Assembly: GCA_017475805.1 (NCBI GenBank) | Contig: JAFVEW010000145.1 | Location: forward strand, 1-6,493 | Reading direction: 5' to 3' | Length of the DNA: 6,493 nt | Origin: Synergistaceae bacterium | Lineage (GTDB): Bacteria; Synergistota; Synergistia; Synergistales; Aminobacteriaceae | Program-made: the position numbers and the translations under genes | The notes under the pieces: model-generated | The model's input: the letters and a program-made list of their open reading frames with translations, nothing else | The model's database searches: none | Told to the model about the DNA's origin: nothing | Shown: positions 4,856-6,493 of the stretch, piece after piece | Layout: the number at the start of each line of letters is the position of its first letter | How positions within the stretch are numbered: the first letter of the stretch is position 1

Positions 4856-5221
4856 ATGTCTGACGAGAAAAACGAGAAAAATATGTGTCCGTTGAAATAT
4901 TTGACAAACGCTTTCGGAGGCAAATGGAAACTCCCGATAATTTGCGTCTTGGCGAATCAAAAGCCGCAGCGTTACAGCGCGATCAAAAAAAGAATAGGCG
5001 ACATAACGAACACAATGCTCGCGAAGGCATTAAAAGAACTCGAGGACTCAGGATTTATCGATAGAACAGAATATAACGAAAAAGTCCCGCACGTCGAATA
5101 CTGCCTGACTCTTAAAGGCGCAGGAGCTTTGCCTATGCTCACGGCGGCGGCTGAATGGGCGATTAAAGAAATGGATTCTGAAAATCTCAAACCTTATTGC
5201 CAAGAATGTAATTCGCTTTGA
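4856..5221 (+). CDS. HxlR-family winged-helix transcriptional regulator (121 aa)
   Basis: A one-domain DNA-binding regulator of the HxlR/YodB family; these act as dimers. The N-terminal CPLKYLTNAFGGKWKLPII (11-29) is the family opening, with Cys then GGKW. The recognition region is RYSAIKKRIGDITNTMLAKAL (39-59), followed by the wing VPHVEYCLTLKGAGAL (78-93) and a closing dimer helix ending AAAEWAIKEM (97-106). C11 sits where YodB- and HypR-type members carry a redox-sensing cysteine. C30, C83 and a C-terminal CxxC (115, 118) are additional. In Bacillus subtilis, relatives control nitroreductase and azoreductase genes in response to quinones, diamide or hypochlorite. The divergent nitroreductase operon fits that scheme, so local control and autoregulation are inferred. 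AAGGAG lies 10 bases before the ATG. The 3' end overlaps the converging restriction gene by 28 bases. Confidence 0.92.
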   Translation: MSDEKNEKNMCPLKYLTNAFGGKWKLPIICVLANQKPQRYSAIKKRIGDITNTMLAKALKELEDSGFIDRTEYNEKVPHVEYCLTLKGAGALPMLTAAAEWAIKEMDSENLKPYCQECNSL

Positions 5222-6493
5222 AATTTTTGCGTAAGATTCATGAACGAAGAACTATAATTAAATTCATTCGCAGGAATAAATAAATATCGCCATTCTTTGA
5301 ATCCGTTTTCACAGCCCCAACGTGAAGCAATGTTACAGAAATTAACTCCGACTTTTTCTTTCGCAATAGTATCTGAAGAGTCGAGCAGATTTTGACCTTT
5401 AACTTCGATCATGTAGATTAAATTATTCGTTTCGACAACAAAATCAGGCGTGTAATTATGTTCGCTGCCGTCAAGACTGTATCTTAAATCAAATTCTTTC
5501 TCGCTTGGCCTTAGCCACTGAAGGACATCTTTATCACTATCTACAATGCGCGCCAATTTTAATTCACCGTCGCGGCTGTCAAATTTAGCTTTGTCAAAAA
5601 CGCTTTTCTTTAAGCCGGTGAAAAGTAACGATTTTATATTTCCTTTGAATGAAGAGTCATTTAATTTGCATTCATGAGTATAACTATATTGAGGCTGTAA
5701 GTTAAATTTGTTTACGCCGATTACTTCTTCAAACGTATAGCCTTCGCTGCGTTCGACATGCAAGAGCATTTGCTCATAAATCTTGTTTATTATGTCGAGC
5801 TTCTCATTAAAAATAATTTTTTTCATTCCGTCAGCTCCGAATTTGTTTGAAAAATAACTACAGACTTGATTTATTAATCTAAAAAGCAATTTTGAATATT
5901 TATCGTAATCAATTTCAGGTCTGTCTTTTAATTCGTCTAATAATTTTTTAACGGGATTGTAATTACTTAAATCAATCTTTTCGCCTTCTATTATTAAAAC
6001 TTCGTCAGAGCCGACAAGATTTTTTATAATAATTTCATCATTAGGCGGAACGTTATTAAATTTCGATGTGTCAATGTCAAAATCCGTAAAAATTAATTCG
6101 TCGCGTCCTGAATGAGTAATTTTAATCTGCGGGATCGGAATAAATTTTTCAACGGCTTGTTCGTGAATTTCTTGTGTCATTTTCTCGAAACAAGTTTGTA
6201 AATCTTCATGATGTTTTTGAAACTCGTCAGAAAGATTTTTATCGTTTGAAATTTTTTTTGAGATTTTTTCTGTAATTTTCTTTTTATGTTCCTGAGTTAA
6301 TTTTTTATCGGGCGAATTTTGAAGCGTCGTTGAAATTTCCTGCTTTATTTCTTCGTCAGCGGTCTTGAAAATTTCATCAAGTCTTTCATTTTTAGCGAGA
6401 CCTGTTGCTTCGTATGCTTTCTCAAGCGTTGTATCAGGATCAAAATCAAAATTAATCTGCGGAGTGTTTATTTTTTCCTCTTCAAAGTCTTCA
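5194..6493 (-). CDS. Restriction endonuclease R-subunit-like protein (type III Res family), C-terminal part, cut by window edge
   Basis: The frame is open from the right window edge to a TAA at 5194, giving 432 visible residues of a longer protein. The Met at 6180 is internal. The C-terminal region is a PD-(D/E)XK nuclease. Around 5443-5565 are GELKLARIVDSDKDVLQWLR, then TPDFVV with its Asp at 5443-5445. IEVKG follows, with Glu at 5404-5406 and Lys at 5398-5400, and then KEWRYLFIPANEF. This order (E..A..VLxWLRP, PDFVVE, EVK, AK, W+YLxIP) is characteristic of the nuclease end of type III Res or DEAD/DEAH-helicase restriction subunits. These cleave DNA after ATP-driven sensing of unmethylated sites. 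Upstream is a Lys/Glu-rich, probably helical stretch (about 6181-6420). Helicase motifs and the methyltransferase would lie beyond 6493, so whether the system is complete is unknown. There is no terminator between it and hxlR; the genes overlap tail to tail. Confidence 0.85.
   Translation of the reverse strand, partial: EDFEEEKINTPQINFDFDPDTTLEKAYEATGLAKNERLDEIFKTADEEIKQEISTTLQNSPDKKLTQEHKKKITEKISKKISNDKNLSDEFQKHHEDLQTCFEKMTQEIHEQAVEKFIPIPQIKITHSGRDELIFTDFDIDTSKFNNVPPNDEIIIKNLVGSDEVLIIEGEKIDLSNYNPVKKLLDELKDRPEIDYDKYSKLLFRLINQVCSYFSNKFGADGMKKIIFNEKLDIINKIYEQMLLHVERSEGYTFEEVIGVNKFNLQPQYSYTHECKLNDSSFKGNIKSLLFTGLKKSVFDKAKFDSRDGELKLARIVDSDKDVLQWLRPSEKEFDLRYSLDGSEHNYTPDFVVETNNLIYMIEVKGQNLLDSSDTIAKEKVGVNFCNIASRWGCENGFKEWRYLFIPANEFNYSSSFMNLTQKFQSELHSWQ

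Noticed and set aside
5194..6180. Restriction-like gene beginning at the Met at 6180
   Set aside because: The frame remains open for 104 more codons to the window edge and no ribosome binding site precedes this Met. Family members are much longer.

Overview
The window comes from an AT-rich bacterial chromosome that uses strong Shine-Dalgarno sites (AAGGAG, AGGAGG) and at least one TTG start. The gene set suggests a low-GC anaerobe of a gut or rumen type, such as a Firmicutes or Synergistota lineage. It includes a phosphofructokinase with pyrophosphate-type residues, a flavodoxin/ferredoxin fusion, a nitroreductase and a bacterioferritin-like protein. No rRNA or diagnostic marker is present, so the taxon remains a guess.

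Positions 1-2036, all on the minus strand. The left edge cuts an XRE/Cro-type HTH regulator, of which the N-terminal 64 residues are visible. Next come a DUF1810 protein and a 6-phosphofructokinase. The phosphofructokinase probably starts at a TTG at 1961, has its own promoter, and ends in a terminator whose left arm is built from four 7-bp repeats.

Positions 2037-4855 hold a four-gene minus-strand operon, read right to left: a metallo-beta-lactamase-fold hydrolase of lactonase type, a nitroreductase, an EFR1-type flavodoxin-ferredoxin, and a bacterioferritin-like gene. It ends at a strong terminator (2037-2086). The last gene has an intact strong ribosome binding site and ATG, but its first codons are out of frame with the ferritin body by one base, at a run of five A. 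The first three genes are spaced by 5-6 nt and the fourth by 23 nt. The operon is divergent from an HxlR-family regulator (4856-5221, plus strand), and the two predicted promoters lie face to face on largely the same bases. HxlR proteins with an N-terminal cysteine often sense electrophile or disulfide stress and control nitroreductases. The simplest reading is therefore an inducible redox or electrophile-response operon with the regulator beside it.

Positions 5194-6493, minus strand. The C-terminal 432 residues of a restriction endonuclease R-subunit-like protein (type III Res family) carry a PD-(D/E)XK nuclease motif. The frame is open through the right edge, so the gene start, helicase motifs and any methyltransferase partner lie outside. 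Its 3' end overlaps the 3' end of hxlR by 28 bp. There is no gene-free stretch longer than about 150 bases, and I saw no tRNA, CRISPR array or insertion sequence.
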